A stretch of DNA of 22,051 bases from a virus. Under the pieces are notes generated by a model, which saw only the letters and a list, made by a program, of their open reading frames with translations, had not been told where the DNA came from and ran no database searches. Where the stretch lies: IMG/VR virus record IMGVR_UViG_3300023109_000164, positions 1-22,051 of that record, one strand, 5' to 3'. Of the stretch, positions 1 through 7,569 are shown piece after piece (the stretch's first letter is position 1; every line of letters begins with the position of its first letter). The translations under genes were made by a program, and so were the position numbers.

Positions 1-857
1 AAGGTATTCAAGGTTCGCAAGGTGTACAAGGTTTCACTGGCCAAATCGGTCCTCAAGGTGTTCAAGGTCTACAAGGTACAGCTGAAGCTTCTGAAATAAT
101 TACAAATAATCTTCATGCTGCTGACACATCGTTGCAACAGGCAGCTATGTTCCCTGCAATGGTTGAAGGTGGCGGTGGTGCAGAAGCGCCATATACAACT
201 GCAGGTCTCAACAGCGGCAATGAATCAAACTTCTACTATATCAACTCTGAAGATAAACTATACGTTGAAAACATACAGGTTGAAGGTAACATTCAGTTAA
301 CAGGTACATTGAATGGTGGTTCAGGCGATTTCTTACAAGCTGATGTAGCTGATACTAAATCTTCAGGGAACTTAACGTTTAGCAGTAACATTGCTGCGGT
401 CTTTGGTCCAGTAGCTACTTCTAAAGTTTATTACAAATCATCTGATGGAAAAATGCACATTGAGCAAAAGTCAACAGTCGGCGGTTTAGTAATAACAGAA
501 GATGATGGCGGAACTATAACAACTAACTTTGAGTTAACAAACAGCAATGGTAACTTAACTGTTAGAGGAAACATAAATTCAACATCTGATGCAAGAACTA
601 AGGAAAATGTTATAACTGTTGATAATGCTCTCGACAAAGTAACAAAACTAAGAGGTGTTTATTTTGATAAAATAGACAACCCAGGAACAAGGTACTTAGG
701 TGTTATTGCACAAGAAGTACAAGAAGTCATTCCTGAGGTTGTTTTAGACAATGGTCCGGACACTATGTTAAGTGTTTCATACGGAAACTTGGCAGGCCTC
801 TTTATTGAAGCGTTAAAAGAATTGAAGAAAGAAGTCGACGAAATCAAAGGACTTTAA
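1..857 (+). CDS. Collagen-like tail fibre with C-terminal S74 chaperone (5' truncated)
   Basis: The reading frame is open from base 3 and has no credible start in the window, so the N-terminus lies upstream. The visible part opens with nine Gly-X-Y triplets, mostly ending in Gln. A low-complexity beta-rich region follows, with the motif 'GNIQLTGTLNGGSGDF' typical of phage fibre shafts. The C-terminal ~90 residues match the peptidase S74 / endosialidase-type intramolecular chaperone: SDARTKEN, then GVIAQEVQEVIPEVV, then SVSYGNLAGLFIEALKEL, ending in a short amphipathic helix. In this family the domain trimerises the fibre and then cuts itself off between Ser and Asp of the SD motif. The Ser codon is at 585-587 and the partner Lys at 600-602. 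An internal ATG at 132 exists, but the collagen triplets continue in frame upstream of it, so it is not the start. Role in host adsorption is inferred from the family. Confidence 0.88.
   Translation, partial: GIQGSQGVQGFTGQIGPQGVQGLQGTAEASEIITNNLHAADTSLQQAAMFPAMVEGGGGAEAPYTTAGLNSGNESNFYYINSEDKLYVENIQVEGNIQLTGTLNGGSGDFLQADVADTKSSGNLTFSSNIAAVFGPVATSKVYYKSSDGKMHIEQKSTVGGLVITEDDGGTITTNFELTNSNGNLTVRGNINSTSDARTKENVITVDNALDKVTKLRGVYFDKIDNPGTRYLGVIAQEVQEVIPEVVLDNGPDTMLSVSYGNLAGLFIEALKELKKEVDEIKGL
3..83 (+). repeat. Collagen-like Gly-X-Y triplet array (coding)
   Basis: Nine consecutive Gly-X-Y triplets are visible: GIQ GSQ GVQ GFT GQI GPQ GVQ GLQ GTA. At the DNA level this is a 9-base degenerate repeat around 'caaggt'. 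The array is cut by the window edge, so its true length is unknown. Such arrays form trimeric triple-helix stalks in phage fibres. Confidence 0.9.
585..590 (+). other. Predicted S74 self-cleavage site (Ser-Asp)
   Basis: The codons for Ser (585-587) and Asp (588-590) lie in SDARTKEN. The spacing Ser to Lys (+5) matches the Ser-Lys dyad of endosialidase-type chaperones, which cut between Ser and Asp after folding. Cleavage here is predicted from the family only. Confidence 0.65.
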
Positions 858-883
858 TCTTGAATAATCTTTTACTAAAATAA

Positions 884-915
884 ATGAGGGGGCCTAGTGT
901 CCCCTTATCTATTTT
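884..915 (+). terminator. Rho-independent terminator after the collagen-like fibre
   Basis: Bases 884-893 (ATGAGGGGGC) pair with 899-908 (GTCCCCTTAT) around the 5-base loop CTAGT. This gives a 10-bp stem with two G-T wobbles, followed by CTATTTT. It lies 27 bases after the stop codon and before a late promoter, as expected for a transcription-unit boundary. Confidence 0.75.
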
Positions 916-929
916 CCCCATCTTAGTTT

Positions 930-937
930 TATAAATA
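930..937 (+). promoter_or_regulatory. T4-type late promoter TATAAATA
   Basis: This is an exact match to the T4 late promoter core, recognised in T4 by the gp55 sigma factor with the gp33/gp45 coactivation system. It is 21 bases upstream of the ATG at 958 and directly follows the terminator hairpin. It would drive the 109-aa and 1298-aa genes. Confidence 0.8.
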
Positions 938-957
938 AAGAAAAAAGAGAATGAAAA

Positions 958-1287
958 ATGTCCACAAAAGTTAATCTATATGCAGATCAAGGAACGGATT
1001 TTCGTACCACTATCGAACTCTTTGATGGTGATAACGATGAATTAGGTATCAGCACATATACATTCTTTTCAGATATAAGAAAAGTATACTCTGAAACCAA
1101 AAAGGCGTCCTTTGATATAGAGACAGCAAATAATGATGTTACATTGGTATTAACGGCAAATACCACTTCAAACTTAACTCCAGGCAAATACCAATATGAT
1201 GTGTTAATGCGAAAACAGTCAGGAGAACTATCGAAAATAGTTGACGGATTAATTTATATCCTTCCAACTATGACGGAGGTATCATGA
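958..1287 (+). CDS. Small virion protein, probable LtfC/p132/Gp6-like beta-sandwich
   Basis: A 109-residue protein without signal peptide or membrane segment. It follows the pattern of small phage beta-sandwich domains of the LtfC/p132/Gp6 type: an N-terminal 'VNLYADQGTDFRTTIEL' strand pair, a central 'SDIRKVYSETK' segment, and a C-terminal 'LTPGKYQYDVLM...GLIYILPTMTEVS' hairpin. Family assignment is by pattern recognition and is moderate. The ATG is preceded by a purine-rich but weak ribosome site (AAGAGA) and sits 21 bases after a late promoter. Its stop overlaps the start of the 1298-aa fibre gene (ATGA), so the two are probably made together. A role as a baseplate or fibre-attachment adaptor is inference. 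Confidence 0.7.
   Translation: MSTKVNLYADQGTDFRTTIELFDGDNDELGISTYTFFSDIRKVYSETKKASFDIETANNDVTLVLTANTTSNLTPGKYQYDVLMRKQSGELSKIVDGLIYILPTMTEVS
1275..1287 (+). promoter_or_regulatory. Strong ribosome site with ATGA stop/start overlap
   Basis: GGAGGT (1275-1280) lies 3 bases before ATG 1284. The TGA of the upstream gene (1285-1287) overlaps that ATG. This is classic translational coupling and fixes the start of the downstream fibre gene. Confidence 0.8.
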
Positions 1288-4200
1288 CCATTAAAGTTAA
1301 AGTCGGACAGCCATCCGTAAGACAAAATTTAAAAATAATTGCACGCGGTGAAAAGAAACCGGTCATTGTACCGGACTCAGTTACGCTGGGTGTTGATACT
1401 GTTGGAAATTACATTGCTCAGCTATATGCAGGCGATGGGATTATCGTTTCAAACAATAACATAGAAACCGCAAATGTTACTATCACTCACGGTGATACTG
1501 CAAATGGTGCAACGAGTTTAGTTAATTCAGAATTAGGATTTATAAGGTCAACTGAAATAGATCAGTTTGGACATGTTATTGGATTAACAAGCACAACATT
1601 TAATTCTGCTGATTTTGCAGCGGCGAATAATGAACTATCATTAGCCGACAATTTAAATATAGATGTTGACTCAATTGTTGGTACAAGTAATACTGTAAAC
1701 TTCCCGGGTCAAATACTTAGCGGTGTTGCAAACCCAGTCGCAAATAATGATGTTGTAAACAAAGCATTCTTACTTCAAGAACTTGACTCCCTTGAAACAA
1801 CAATTAAAGTATTTGACGATCCTATACTTCCAACTGACGCAGCAAATAAAAGATACGTTGATGGTATTGCACAAGGTATTGTTGTAAGACCTTCGGCAAT
1901 CGCAGCTACAACCGCGGATCTTGGCGGATCTTATGCATCAGGAAACTCCTCAATTGGAGATACTCTTACTTTATCCCCAGCTGCCACTCTTAACATTGAT
2001 GACGTCATAACTTGGAGTCTTGGCGATAACATAGTTGTTAAAGATCAAACAGATGCTAAACAAAACGGCAGTTATGATATTATTCAAGTCGGCGGTGCAA
2101 GTACTGATTGGATTTTAAGAAGAGCTAAATGGCAATATTCATCTGATGATTTGCCAGGATCTTTTGAGTTTGTTACTGACGGTACAGTAAACGGTCAAAC
2201 AAGCTGGGTTATTACTGTTGCTGATGCAGAAAGCTTTGCAGTTAATGTTGACGATATTACTTGGACTCAATTTTCAGGTGTAGGAACATTTACAGCTGGA
2301 ACAGGGTTAACTTTAAATGGTACCGAGTTTGTAGTTAATGAATCTCAAATTATTGAAACTATCAATACACCAAATGAATCGTTCTTAATAAACGGCAGTG
2401 GTGCTATAAAAATACCAGCTGGTGAAACAGCGGATCGTCCTGCACCAGCATCAGGTATGCTTCGTTTCAATACAACGGATGGTAGATTTGAAGCATATGA
2501 CGGATCGCAATGGGCAGGTCTTGCTGGTTCAGTTATTGATGTTGACCAAGATACAAAAATCATTGCTGAAAGTGGTGCAGGTACTGATAACGACCAACTT
2601 CAATTCTATACAGCTGGAAACCTATCAGCTCAAATTGATAGTGATGGTACGTTTAATGTTTATGATAGATTTGTTTTGCCAACAGGAAATACAGCTGTAA
2701 GATTTTCCCCATCTATCCAAGGTTCAATTAGGTTTAACACAGAAGATTTAATCTTTGAAGGTTATGACGGAACAGCTTGGGCTGGTTTAGGCGGAGTAGT
2801 TGACGGCGACCAAGATACAAAGATCACTGCTGAAAGTAGTCCTGGATCCGACGAAGATCAATTACAATTCTTTACGAATGGAACTTTAGCTGCTAAGATT
2901 AATAATGCAAACAACGCATTCTTTTATGGTAATGTTGATATCGCAGGTAATCTTACCCTTGGCGGAAACATAACAATCGGGGATCAGCAAACTGACTCTA
3001 TTGAAGTTATTGCAGATTTCACAAGTAATCTTGTACCAAACGAAGACTCAACATACAACCTAGGTTCATCAGATAATAATTGGTACCGGTTGTGGGTTGA
3101 TGAAATTAAAAATAAAGATAATATAGTTAAAATTGCTTCAACCGGATCGTTGATATTGCCAGTAGGTGGAACAGGAGATCGTCCAACCGCAGCTACAGGT
3201 ATGATTCGTTATAATACTTCTACTTCACAGTTTGAAGGTTATGACGGAAATGCGTGGGCAGGCCTTGGCGGTATTATTGACGGTGACCAAGACACTCTTA
3301 TTAAAGCTGAGTCGTCTGCAGGCGCTGACAACGATGAATTAGAATTTATCACAGGCGGCACGAGTCAATTAAAAATCGGTACTCAAATTGTTGCTAATTC
3401 TACAATTACATCAACTGGCGATTTGGTACTTGATGCACCAGCTAATAGTCATATCAGTGTAAGTAATAATAGAATTATTAATGTAGGAACTCCAATTGAT
3501 GCTAATGACGCTGCAACGAAAAGTTATGTTGATACTTTTGAGTCAGTACTTACAGTTAATGATGGCGCTAATACTTTTAATAATATTGACCTTATCCAAT
3601 CACCTACTCTTACACTTGGTAGAGGTATGGCGGTTGAAGAAGAACAAGCTTCTAACAATGCTATCACAATCGGTGTTGAGGTATCAGGAGTAACCGCAGG
3701 CCTTTACGGTCAAGACGGATTTTCTCCAAGAATTGCAATTGATGAAACTGGGCGAGTAACATTTGCTACTGACATCCCCGTCGAACTTCAAGCTAACGCT
3801 ATTCCTGACTTTACGGAAACTGTGCATGACCTTGTCGGAGAAATGTTTAGAAATAATACTGAAGTAGGTATTAGAGTTACTCACGACGATCCTAACGATA
3901 AAATGGATCTTGAGATTACTGCAGATTATGTTGAAAGTTTTAATGCAGGATATGGCATTACAATTGACCACACTGTTGAAACTGGTTCTGTTGCTAATGT
4001 TTCAATTAATACAGTAGAAACTGACGCAAGATATCCAAAATTAGATGGCGGTGCCAATGCCGTATTTACAGACACAATTACCGCAACAAAATTTATAGAT
4101 GCTGATGACGACGACTTCTTTGCGGATCCTGCATCTGAAAGTAGTTTCAATACGTTAAAACTTGGGGAAGGCCAAAACAGTACTCAAATTAAATTTAGAG

Positions 4201-5180
4201 GTAGTGAAGGTACTGCGTATTTAAATACAGACGGTAAAAAAATACGTTTTCTTAACTCAGGATTTGGTACAGGTTTTGAATATGATAGGTCCACAGGAAA
4301 CGTTGATGTTCCTGGCGGCGATGTATTAGCTGAAAGATTTATTGATACAGATGACCAAACGTATATGATCCACCCAGGTGGTTCTGGATCTAAAATTAAA
4401 TCTATAGAAATAACAGAAACCGCGACTGTAGGTAATTTAACTATTACTGGAAATCAGCTTACGTCAAATACTGGGATTGTTAGTTTAGCAACTAATAAGA
4501 TTGCAAACTTAGGTACTCCCACAGATTCAACGGATGCTGCTAATAAATCATATGTTGATAGTGTTGTCCAAGGGGTTGTTGTAAGACCTTCGGTTCTTGC
4601 GGCCACAGTTGCAGATTTAGGTGGTACTTATAGTAGTAATGATGACACAATTACTTTGTCCGCCAATACAACTCTTGATATTGATGGCGTGGTGGATTGG
4701 GTATTAGGTGAAACATTACTTGTTAAAGATCAAATCAATGCTCTGCAAAACGGTGCATACGAAGTAACAACAGTTGGTGATGCAATTACTGATTGGGTGT
4801 TTACGAGAACTGTTTATTCAAATGACTCTGCAGAAATTCCAGGTAGTTTCCACTTTGTAACCGATGGCGATACATATCGTAATACAGGTTGGGTGGCAAC
4901 AGTTACAGATGCTGAGTCTTTTGTAATTGGAGTTGGTGACATTGTTTGGACTCAGTTCTCAGGATCTGGTACATTTACTGCTGGTGTTGGTTTAACATTA
5001 ACAGGAACTGAGTTTTCAATAACAAATCCGCAAATTACTATAGCTGGTGAAAGTGGAGCAAACCAAGATATAACATTAGGTGGAACTTTAGAGTTCGAAG
5101 GTACAGATGGAGTAAATACGACAATCTCTGCCGGCAAAGTTTCCATCGCTGTTGATGAGATTGATGGTGGTACGTTTTAA
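1284..5180 (+). CDS. Large repeat-containing tail fibre protein (1298 aa)
   Basis: An Asn/Asp/Gly/Thr-rich, beta-strand-rich protein of phage tail fibre type. Recognisable modules are: an N-terminal 'GQPSVRQNLKIIARGEKKP' segment, possibly for attachment; DAANKxYVD linkers at about residues 185, 739 and 1084; a ~165-residue 'VVRPS...VKDQ...NGxY...WTQFSG.GTFTAG' domain present twice (185-351 and 1084-1246); and a ~69-residue 'DRP...GMxRxNT...YDGxxWAGL..DQDT...AES' module present three times (378-446, 466-534, 626-693). Two copies of the 'FIDxDDxxF..DPAS' motif that dominates the 3117-aa fibre occur at about residues 935 and 1015. No S74 or lectin-like C-terminal domain is seen, and the C-terminus is short. 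The start is set by GGAGGT and the ATGA overlap. It is probably an adhesin fibre; the exact position on the virion is unknown. Confidence 0.85.
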   Translation: MTIKVKVGQPSVRQNLKIIARGEKKPVIVPDSVTLGVDTVGNYIAQLYAGDGIIVSNNNIETANVTITHGDTANGATSLVNSELGFIRSTEIDQFGHVIGLTSTTFNSADFAAANNELSLADNLNIDVDSIVGTSNTVNFPGQILSGVANPVANNDVVNKAFLLQELDSLETTIKVFDDPILPTDAANKRYVDGIAQGIVVRPSAIAATTADLGGSYASGNSSIGDTLTLSPAATLNIDDVITWSLGDNIVVKDQTDAKQNGSYDIIQVGGASTDWILRRAKWQYSSDDLPGSFEFVTDGTVNGQTSWVITVADAESFAVNVDDITWTQFSGVGTFTAGTGLTLNGTEFVVNESQIIETINTPNESFLINGSGAIKIPAGETADRPAPASGMLRFNTTDGRFEAYDGSQWAGLAGSVIDVDQDTKIIAESGAGTDNDQLQFYTAGNLSAQIDSDGTFNVYDRFVLPTGNTAVRFSPSIQGSIRFNTEDLIFEGYDGTAWAGLGGVVDGDQDTKITAESSPGSDEDQLQFFTNGTLAAKINNANNAFFYGNVDIAGNLTLGGNITIGDQQTDSIEVIADFTSNLVPNEDSTYNLGSSDNNWYRLWVDEIKNKDNIVKIASTGSLILPVGGTGDRPTAATGMIRYNTSTSQFEGYDGNAWAGLGGIIDGDQDTLIKAESSAGADNDELEFITGGTSQLKIGTQIVANSTITSTGDLVLDAPANSHISVSNNRIINVGTPIDANDAATKSYVDTFESVLTVNDGANTFNNIDLIQSPTLTLGRGMAVEEEQASNNAITIGVEVSGVTAGLYGQDGFSPRIAIDETGRVTFATDIPVELQANAIPDFTETVHDLVGEMFRNNTEVGIRVTHDDPNDKMDLEITADYVESFNAGYGITIDHTVETGSVANVSINTVETDARYPKLDGGANAVFTDTITATKFIDADDDDFFADPASESSFNTLKLGEGQNSTQIKFRGSEGTAYLNTDGKKIRFLNSGFGTGFEYDRSTGNVDVPGGDVLAERFIDTDDQTYMIHPGGSGSKIKSIEITETATVGNLTITGNQLTSNTGIVSLATNKIANLGTPTDSTDAANKSYVDSVVQGVVVRPSVLAATVADLGGTYSSNDDTITLSANTTLDIDGVVDWVLGETLLVKDQINALQNGAYEVTTVGDAITDWVFTRTVYSNDSAEIPGSFHFVTDGDTYRNTGWVATVTDAESFVIGVGDIVWTQFSGSGTFTAGVGLTLTGTEFSITNPQITIAGESGANQDITLGGTLEFEGTDGVNTTISAGKVSIAVDEIDGGTF
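1836..2336 (+). repeat. Duplicated fibre domain, copy A
   Basis: Encodes residues 185-351 of the 1298-aa fibre: DAANKRYVDG, IVVRPSAIAATTADLGG, VVKDQTDAKQNGSYD, WTQFSGVGTFTAG. It is colinear with the copy at 4533-5021 over the whole length, with one small indel. The 'VKDQ...NGxY' pattern is common in phage fibres. Confidence 0.85.
2415..2621 (+). repeat. 69-aa fibre module, copy 1 of 3
   Basis: Starts PAGETADRPAPASGM and ends LQFYTAGN. It shares the frame GMxRxNT, YDGxxWAGL, DQDTxIxAES with two later copies in the same gene. Confidence 0.85.
2679..2885 (+). repeat. 69-aa fibre module, copy 2 of 3
   Basis: Starts PTGNTAVRFSPSIQG and ends LQFFTNGT. It is colinear with copy 1 without gaps. The DRP triplet has diverged to VRF. 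Confidence 0.85.
3159..3362 (+). repeat. 69-aa fibre module, copy 3 of 3 (68 aa)
   Basis: Starts PVGGTGDRPTAATGM and ends LEFITGGT. It is one residue shorter than the other two and separated from copy 2 by a ~90-residue spacer. Confidence 0.85.
4533..5021 (+). repeat. Duplicated fibre domain, copy B
   Basis: Encodes residues 1084-1246: DAANKSYVDS, VVVRPSVLAATVADLGG, LVKDQINALQNGAYE, WTQFSGSGTFTAG. It is clearly homologous to copy A near the N-terminus of the same protein, so two similar domains bracket the middle of the fibre. Confidence 0.85.
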
Positions 5181-5215
5181 CTAATTGTTTTAACAACCAT
5201 AGAGTATTATTATTA

Positions 5216-5227
5216 AGGTATATACCT
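5216..5227 (+). other. 12-bp perfect palindrome in a 69-base gene gap
   Basis: AGGTATATACCT is self-complementary over all 12 bases and lies 23 bases before the ATG at 5250. The gap also holds a GTTTTAAC direct repeat (5174-5181 and 5187-5194). It could be a protein binding site or a weak hairpin. No canonical TATAAATA is present here, and function is unknown. Confidence 0.4.
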
Positions 5228-5249
5228 ATTATAACAAAGGGACATAGAT

Positions 5250-7547
5250 ATGTCAACAATTAAATTACGCCGTAGTTCGGTTGCTGGCCGAATTCCGACC
5301 ACCGCTCAGTTAGAGCTCGGTGAAATTGCTATCAACACTACTGATGGTAAATTATATTTTAAGAAATACGACGCTGTTGCTAATACGGAATCAATCATTG
5401 ACGTATCTGCAGATTTAGACGCAGCAGCAATCCTTTCACTTTTAACTGGAGTTGACGGCGCAGGTTCAAACCTTGATGCTGACCTCCTTGATGGTGAGGA
5501 AGGATCTTATTATTTAGATTGGGGAAACTTTACGAATACGGCTACAGGTGTAGTCGCAAATACGTATGGTTCTTCAACAGAAATTCCAGTTCTTACAATA
5601 GATGCTGATGGCAGAATCACAACAGCCAATACAACTGCGGTTGCCGGCGTTGATGATTTTACATATGACGCAGCCAACAACCAATTGGCCCTTACAACTG
5701 GTGATGGTACTGTATATAACTTATTCTTAAATCAATTTAAAGATTTAGTTGTTGAAGATCTTACCGCTAACTCAATTAACATTGATACGCTTGGCTTTGA
5801 CGCATTAGACGTCGCTGGTGATATTAGTGCAAACAATGGATTCTTCGCAGGAGACATTACAGTTGATGGCGTAGTTAAATCTGATTTAACAGTTACCCTT
5901 ACAGGCGATGTTACTGGTACAACAACTTCTAACACAGGAATTGTTTCTGTTGTAACTGATATTGCGGCATCAGGTGTTACTGCAAATACATATGGCTCTG
6001 CAACCGCCATCCCAGTTGTCACAGTTGCCGCCGATGGTCGTATCACAAATGCAACAACAACTCCAGTTGCCGGCGTTGATAGTTTTACTTATGCTGCTGC
6101 CAATAACACAATTACATTAGAAACCGGAGACGGTTCTGTATTTCATATCGCAACTGAAACAGAAGTTACTCTTACAGGTGATGTTACAGGAACTGCAACC
6201 GCAACCGACGGTAATCTTTCAATAGCCGCTGATATAGCCAACTCAGGGGTCACTGCAGGCTCGTATGGATCATCTTCGCAAATTCCAGTTGTTACTGTTG
6301 GCCTTGACGGGCGCATCACTTCTATGTCTAATACGGCTGTTGCGGGTGTTGATGATGTATCCTGGGTGTCTGCAAATAGTACTTTAATTATTGAAACCGG
6401 AGACGGATCATCATACTTTACAACTATTGATACATTCGATGAAATCACAATGGTTGGAAACGGAACTGTTGACGGAAGAGATCTTTCTGTTGATGGTGCT
6501 AAACTTGACTTAATAGAAGACGGCGCTACCGCAGATCAAACCGCAGCAGAAATTCTTGCAGCATTGTTAACTGTTGACGGTGATGGGTCAGGTTTAGACG
6601 CAGATACTGTTGATGGATATTCCGCTGCTGAAATTTTAGATGCCGCGGCAAATAATGCTCAATCATTGGTCGGTGCGGGTGATGTTACTATCACGGCAAA
6701 CAATGGCTTGATTGGCGTAGCTGAGTTTAATGTTAATACTTCAAATACTGAAAACTTTTCAATATCACACGCAGATACTTCAAGTGTTGCTAACGTTGCT
6801 AATTCAGACGGCAACGTATTACAAGATATTGGGTTTGATACTTTTGGGCACGTGCAATCAGTTGCATCAGTAGATCTTGACGGACGTTACTATACTGAAA
6901 CAGAAACAGATGGATTTTTAGTATTAAAAGCTGATAAGACTATTGCAATTACTGCAGGCACTGCATTAACTGGCGGCGGTACACTCGGCGCAAATATGAC
7001 TATTAATCACGGGGATACTTCATCACAAGCAAACCTAGCATTTGCAAATACAGGTTTAAATCCTGAATTTATTGATGCAATAAATTTTGATGACCACGGC
7101 CACGTCTTATCAATTGTTAAAGGTATCAGACAGTATTTAGATACTGCAACCGCAGACGCAAGATATGTTAATGTAACAGGCGACACGATGTCTGGAGTAT
7201 TAACGGTTAATGCAAATATCAACCAAACAAACTCTACGCATTTTGATGCAAGCGTTACAACAACTGCAACAACGCAGGCAACCGTATACGCGTTCCCACA
7301 TGCATCTTACGGTGGTGCAGAGATTACAATTACTGCGTCAAGTGGCAGTAATCGTCATGTAACTAAGCTTTTGGTTACACACGACGGCTCTACTGCAATC
7401 GCAACAGAATATGGTGTTGTCTATACAAATACAGAATTAGCAACATATGATGTATCAATTTCTGGTCCTGTCTTGCTTATTCAAGCAACTCCTGCTTCTG
7501 CAAGTTCTACGAAGTTCCAAACCTTTGGGCAGCTTGCCAAAGTATAA
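5250..7547 (+). CDS. Tail fibre with KLRRS-type (Mtd-like) N-terminal domain (765 aa)
   Basis: The N-terminus 'KLRRSSVAGRIPTTAQLELGE' followed by 'AINTTDGKLYFKK' (residues 5-39) is the widespread phage fibre N-terminal domain related to the Bordetella phage Mtd N-domain. It is probably used for attachment to the virion. Then come 'LDADLLDG' and 'LDADTVDGYSAAEIL' motifs and three copies of a 54-residue 'YGSxxxIPVxTxxxDGRIT...AGVD' module (residues 103-156, 245-298, 336-389). Copies of 'VTLTGDVTGT' precede the second and third. The C-terminal ~80 residues (HVTKLLVTHDGSTAIATEYG, then a LATYDVSISGPVLLIQATP segment) resemble a terminal domain seen in other marine phage fibres. No S74 domain is present. 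The start has AAAGGGA (5236-5242) 7 bases upstream. The stop codon lies inside a late promoter for the next gene. Confidence 0.87.
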   Translation: MSTIKLRRSSVAGRIPTTAQLELGEIAINTTDGKLYFKKYDAVANTESIIDVSADLDAAAILSLLTGVDGAGSNLDADLLDGEEGSYYLDWGNFTNTATGVVANTYGSSTEIPVLTIDADGRITTANTTAVAGVDDFTYDAANNQLALTTGDGTVYNLFLNQFKDLVVEDLTANSINIDTLGFDALDVAGDISANNGFFAGDITVDGVVKSDLTVTLTGDVTGTTTSNTGIVSVVTDIAASGVTANTYGSATAIPVVTVAADGRITNATTTPVAGVDSFTYAAANNTITLETGDGSVFHIATETEVTLTGDVTGTATATDGNLSIAADIANSGVTAGSYGSSSQIPVVTVGLDGRITSMSNTAVAGVDDVSWVSANSTLIIETGDGSSYFTTIDTFDEITMVGNGTVDGRDLSVDGAKLDLIEDGATADQTAAEILAALLTVDGDGSGLDADTVDGYSAAEILDAAANNAQSLVGAGDVTITANNGLIGVAEFNVNTSNTENFSISHADTSSVANVANSDGNVLQDIGFDTFGHVQSVASVDLDGRYYTETETDGFLVLKADKTIAITAGTALTGGGTLGANMTINHGDTSSQANLAFANTGLNPEFIDAINFDDHGHVLSIVKGIRQYLDTATADARYVNVTGDTMSGVLTVNANINQTNSTHFDASVTTTATTQATVYAFPHASYGGAEITITASSGSNRHVTKLLVTHDGSTAIATEYGVVYTNTELATYDVSISGPVLLIQATPASASSTKFQTFGQLAKV
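5556..5717 (+). repeat. 54-aa 'YGS-DGRIT' module, copy 1 of 3
   Basis: Encodes ANTYGSSTEIPVLTIDADG through TGDGTVY in the 765-aa fibre. It is gap-free relative to the other two copies. Confidence 0.85.
5982..6143 (+). repeat. 54-aa 'YGS-DGRIT' module, copy 2 of 3
   Basis: Encodes ANTYGSATAIPVVTVAADG through TGDGSVF. It is preceded by VTLTGDVTGT, as is copy 3. Confidence 0.85.
6255..6416 (+). repeat. 54-aa 'YGS-DGRIT' module, copy 3 of 3
   Basis: Encodes AGSYGSSSQIPVVTVGLDG through TGDGSSY. It is the most diverged of the three copies. Confidence 0.85.
7523..7542 (+). other. Hairpin at the 3' end of the 765-aa fibre gene
   Basis: CTTT (7523-7526) and GGCA (7528-7531) pair with TGCC (7535-7538) and AAAG (7539-7542) around loop GCT, with one bulged G. 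It lies inside the last codons and abuts the late promoter. There is no T-tract, so if functional it is more likely an RNA 3'-end stabiliser or weak terminator. Confidence 0.4.
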
Positions 7548-7550
7548 ATA
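7543..7550 (+). promoter_or_regulatory. T4-type late promoter TATAAATA overlapping a stop codon
   Basis: An exact late promoter core. The TAA stop of the 765-aa fibre (7545-7547) is inside it. It lies 34 bases before the GTG start of the giant fibre, a suitable distance for a late transcript leader. Confidence 0.78.
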
Positions 7551-7569
7551 AAAGTAAATAAGCCAATTT

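Noticed and set aside
1-85. CRISPR-like short repeat at the window start
   Set aside because: The 9-base periodicity is explained by collagen triplets in frame. There are no spacers or constant-length repeats.
132-857. Start of the first gene at ATG 132
   Set aside because: The collagen triplets run in the same frame upstream to the window edge, and there is no ribosome site before this ATG.
858-957. Small RNA or tRNA in the 100-base gap
   Set aside because: No cloverleaf is seen. The gap is accounted for by a terminator and a late promoter.
5250-7547. Diversity-generating retroelement suggested by the Mtd-like N-terminal domain
   Set aside because: No reverse transcriptase, template repeat or C-type-lectin variable region is visible, and the KLRRS domain is common in ordinary fibres.
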